From: an uncultured Clostridia bacterium
GTDB taxonomy: Bacteria; Bacillota; Clostridia; Saccharofermentanales; Saccharofermentanaceae
Assembly (NCBI GenBank): GCA_947165785.1
Contig: CAMVBS010000017.1
Coordinates: 1-40,658 of the forward strand
Length of the DNA stretch: 40,658 bases
Direction of reading: 5' to 3'
A program made the translations under genes and the position numbers. The notes below the pieces were generated by a model. That model was not told the origin of the DNA. It worked only from the letters and a program-made list of their open reading frames with translations, and made no database searches. Within the stretch, counting starts at the first letter, position 1; every line of letters begins with the position of its first letter. Below are positions 38,150 to 40,658 of the stretch, in pieces.

Positions 38150-40498
38150 ATGAAGATAGCTGTAGTAGCACCAAGCCCGGTACCGTTCAGGATCGGAGGT
38201 ATCGAGAATCTGGTATGGGGTATCTGCGATTATATCAATAAAGAGACGGAGCACAGTTGTGATCTCATCAAACTTCCGTCAAGGGAATTGGATTTCTGGT
38301 CTTTGATCGATACATATAAGGCTTTCTATGATCTTGATCTGAGCCACTTTGATGCAGTCATTACGAGCAAGTATCCTTGCTGGATGATAAGACATGAGAA
38401 TCAGGTAGTTTATATGGCCCACAGATTAAGGGGCCTTTATGACACGTATCATTTCCATCAGCTTCCTTTCGAGACTGACAGAAAATGCGTATTCGTTAAC
38501 AGGATCCTTGACTATATGAAGGAAAATCCTAAGCCTGAATCACTCGATAAGTTCTTTGATATGGTCTATGGACTTAAGGATCTTCGAATCCCTGACAGAT
38601 ATTATATCTTCCCGGGACCGTTCATCAGAAGTCTTGTTATGTACATGGATAATTTCGGAATGTCATATTGCGGAAGAAATAATTTCTTCTCAATATCCGA
38701 TACGGTCAAGAAGAGGACCGAGTATTTCCCTTCGGGAGCATCAGTAAAGACTTTATATCCTGAATCCGAAAAGCATGATACAACGACAGGCAAATATGAG
38801 CATGTCTTCATGATCAGTAGACTTGATACTGCGAAAAGGATAGATCTTCTCGTTAAGGCAATGAAATATGTTAAGTCTGACGTTAAGCTCAAGATCGCAG
38901 GTACGGGTCCTTGTGAAGCTGAACTTAAAGCGCTTGCAGGAGACGACAAGAGGATCGAATTCTTAGGTTTTGTAAGCGATACGGAAGCATCTGACCTTTA
39001 TGCCAATGCTCTCGTTATCCCATATTTCCCATATGATGAAGATTACGGATATATAACCTGTGAGGCCATGATGCACAGTAAACCTGTCATTACGACCAAA
39101 GATGCAGGCGGACCTACGGAATTTACAGTTGATAATGAGACAGGATTTGTAGTAGATACGGACCCTGAACAGATAGCAAAGGCGATCGACTATTTTGCAG
39201 AGCATCCAGAAGAAGCCGAGAGAATGGGTAAGAATGCCTATGAGAAGGTAAAGGATATCTCATGGAAAAATGTCGTCGACGAACTTATAAAAGAACTTAA
39301 GGGAGACGGAGTCCGTAAGAAGATAACTGTCCCTGTTACATTTGGAGTTTATCCGGCGCAGGGAGGCGGTCAGGAAAGACTTTTAAGCCTTTATAAGTGT
39401 GTGTCGGAGGCTTACGATGTTGAGTTCGTAACCAATGTTATCGACCATGTAAAAGAAAAGGAGACCGTAAATATCAAGTTCGGTCTTAAAGAGGTGAAGG
39501 TTCGTGTCTCTGAAGCTATGCGCACAAAGACACGAGCATACGAGGAAGAACTCGGATGTCCTTCCGGTGATATAGTTAACCTTCTTGATTATGAGCTTAA
39601 TCCGGAATATATCGCTGCATTCAAGGAATCCGTGAAAAGCGGTGATCTTGTTGCGTTCTCACATCCTCATCTTTATAACATGTATAAGTCCATGGGCATC
39701 GATAAACCGTTCGTTTATGAGGCTCAGGATGTTGAATACAAGATAAAGAAAGAGATGTACAAGGACTGCGAGACCAAAGATCGTCTTTTGAAGGCTTTAT
39801 TTGAGGCTGAGAAGGCTTGCTGTACGGAAAGTAAGTTCATCATCACCTGTTCCGAGAAAGACAGGGACGACCTTGTTGAGCTTTATTCCATCGACCCTGA
39901 TAAGGTCCTTGTTGTTCCTAACGGAGTTGATGTCCTTAAGACACCTTTTACTTCCGTCGAGAGCAGGATCAAGAAGAAGAATGCTTTAAATCTCGGTTCG
40001 GGAAAGACAGGTATCTTTATGGGTTCGTATCATAAGCCTAATCTTGAGGCTTGCGAATTCATTATCGACATGGCTCATAAGTGTAAGGACACGGCGTTCC
40101 TTCTTATGGGAAGCCAGTGCTATCACTATAATCAGATGTCCCTTCCTATCAACGTCGGACTTCTGGGCTTTGTTGATGACGATGTAAAGCAGAATCTCTT
40201 CGAGACATGTGATTTTGCCGTTAATCCGATGTTCTCGGGTTCAGGTACAAATCTTAAGATGTTTGATTATATGTCTGCAGGTATCCCTATCATCACGACT
40301 GAATTCGGTACGAGAGGTATCGATGACAAATCTGCGTTTATCGTATGTGATAAAGATGAGATGGCAGATAAGATCAATTCCTTTGTTCTTGAGGAGCAGA
40401 CAGATCGTGTCAAGAAGGCCAGGATCCAGGCAGAGAGCACGTTTGACTGGCATGTTATCGCTAAGGAATATATCGACAGGATAGGCTCTTGTCTGTGA
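38150..40498 (+). CDS. Tandem double glycosyltransferase (two GT4-type GT-B modules)
   Basis: 782 residues in two halves of about 380, each a GT-B fold. First module (1-385): N-terminal VAPSPVPFRIGGIENLVW, then the C-terminal nucleotide-sugar domain with ISRLDTAKRIDLLVKA, GTGP and the E-x7-E-like YITCEAMMHSKPVITT. Second module (about 392-782): GVYPAQGGGQERLL, then VPNGVD, GSYHKPNL and the GT4-like FSGSGTNLKMFDYMSAGIPIITT. Two active sites in one chain suggest that two sugars are added one after the other, or that it is a polymerising enzyme. It is cotranscribed with the methyltransferase. The linkage and sugars cannot be inferred. Confidence 0.88.
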   Translation: MKIAVVAPSPVPFRIGGIENLVWGICDYINKETEHSCDLIKLPSRELDFWSLIDTYKAFYDLDLSHFDAVITSKYPCWMIRHENQVVYMAHRLRGLYDTYHFHQLPFETDRKCVFVNRILDYMKENPKPESLDKFFDMVYGLKDLRIPDRYYIFPGPFIRSLVMYMDNFGMSYCGRNNFFSISDTVKKRTEYFPSGASVKTLYPESEKHDTTTGKYEHVFMISRLDTAKRIDLLVKAMKYVKSDVKLKIAGTGPCEAELKALAGDDKRIEFLGFVSDTEASDLYANALVIPYFPYDEDYGYITCEAMMHSKPVITTKDAGGPTEFTVDNETGFVVDTDPEQIAKAIDYFAEHPEEAERMGKNAYEKVKDISWKNVVDELIKELKGDGVRKKITVPVTFGVYPAQGGGQERLLSLYKCVSEAYDVEFVTNVIDHVKEKETVNIKFGLKEVKVRVSEAMRTKTRAYEEELGCPSGDIVNLLDYELNPEYIAAFKESVKSGDLVAFSHPHLYNMYKSMGIDKPFVYEAQDVEYKIKKEMYKDCETKDRLLKALFEAEKACCTESKFIITCSEKDRDDLVELYSIDPDKVLVVPNGVDVLKTPFTSVESRIKKKNALNLGSGKTGIFMGSYHKPNLEACEFIIDMAHKCKDTAFLLMGSQCYHYNQMSLPINVGLLGFVDDDVKQNLFETCDFAVNPMFSGSGTNLKMFDYMSAGIPIITTEFGTRGIDDKSAFIVCDKDEMADKINSFVLEEQTDRVKKARIQAESTFDWHVIAKEYIDRIGSCL

Positions 40499-40535
40499 TA
40501 TCTGAAATACTTGACGAACTTTTTTTAATTCGTTG

Positions 40536-40564
40536 TTGACAAACGTGTATACGTTGTTTATAAT
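40536..40564 (+). promoter_or_regulatory. Consensus promoter of the tRNA-Val gene
   Basis: Perfect TTGACA (40536-40541), 17 bp, perfect TATAAT (40559-40564), as expected for a stable RNA gene. The 17-bp spacer contains AACG...CGTT. Confidence 0.9.
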
Positions 40565-40605
40565 CTCTTTGCGCTTGAGAGAGCGCCCCAGTAAAACAAC
40601 GGCAT

Positions 40606-40658
40606 GGAAGCTTAGCTCAGCTGGGAGAGCATCTGCCTTACAAGCAGAGGGTCACAGG
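40606..40658 (+). tRNA. tRNA-Val (anticodon UAC), 5' part, cut by the window end
   Basis: GGAAGCT acceptor strand, TAGCTCAGCTGGGAGAGC D arm, anticodon stem CTGC with loop CTTACAA (UAC), and the start of the T arm. The acceptor 3' strand is beyond the window. Possibly the first gene of a tRNA cluster. Confidence 0.92.

Noticed and set aside
40542-40558. Operator palindrome in the tRNA-Val promoter spacer
   Set aside because: Only the outer four bases (AACG and CGTT) are symmetric, which is expected by chance in a short stretch.
1-40658. CRISPR array, prophage or rRNA operon
   Set aside because: No regularly spaced repeats, no phage structural or integrase genes, and no rRNA signature sequences were seen.

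Overview
This window looks like chromosome of a low-to-mid GC Firmicute, most likely a member of the Clostridia. The grounds are strong AGGAGG ribosome binding sites, consensus sigma-A promoters, a 57-residue ribosomal protein S21, a bifunctional Rel, a protein with a Spo0A-type C-terminal domain, and Clostridia-like gene families (YdbC/PC4, DUF1858, DUF368). Most of it is ordinary core genome carrying one insertion sequence and several noncoding elements. I cannot name the genus from sequence alone.

Layout. 1-1.9 kb: the end of a PAP2 phosphatase gene and a two-gene AT-rich unit of unknown function. 2.1-3.3 kb: an MFS exporter. 3.4-13.1 kb: rpsU with its own promoter and terminator, then a long plus-strand run recJ, rel, two halves of a heterodimeric ABC exporter and trxB, closed by a terminator that lies inside the convergent AI-2E gene. 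13.0-16.2 kb: a minus-strand set of three membrane proteins (AI-2E transporter, CPBP-like protein without catalytic residues, type IV prepilin peptidase). 16.4-18.9 kb: glycogen phosphorylase with an odd hairpin between its ribosome binding site and start codon. 19-20 kb: a candidate small RNA and a metallophosphoesterase. 20.1-24.0 kb: ydbC, a membrane protein, ligA, formyltetrahydrofolate cyclo-ligase and a small membrane protein. 24.06-25.54 kb: an IS3-family element that landed exactly in the loop of a terminator hairpin. 25.6-30.0 kb: DUF1858 protein, HU, a Spo0A-like protein, a 7TM histidine kinase and an OmpR-type regulator. 30.2-33.2 kb: DNA polymerase IV and a three-gene operon with a radical SAM protein. 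33.2-35.4 kb: a YbdG-type mechanosensitive channel and a DUF368 carrier. 35.5-36.03 kb: a structured noncoding RNA of about 490 nt. 36.1-40.66 kb: a DUF3592 protein, an anomalous tRNA-like gene, a methyltransferase and a double glycosyltransferase for surface glycan assembly, and the start of a tRNA-Val gene.

Most unusual points: (1) the large RNA with its own promoter, terminator and a helix joining its two ends, which I could not assign to a family; (2) the IS3 element whose 4-bp target duplication is the whole tetraloop of a bidirectional terminator, and whose transposase carries an apparent 1-nt insertion that puts OrfA and OrfB in one frame; (3) a promoter-driven tRNA fold with C33 and an apparent AUA anticodon; (4) a Spo0A-like output protein with a degenerate receiver next to a two-component pair.

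Starts were chosen by ribosome binding site and family length, so several differ from the longest possible frame. All function calls come from reading motifs; no database search or folding program was run.
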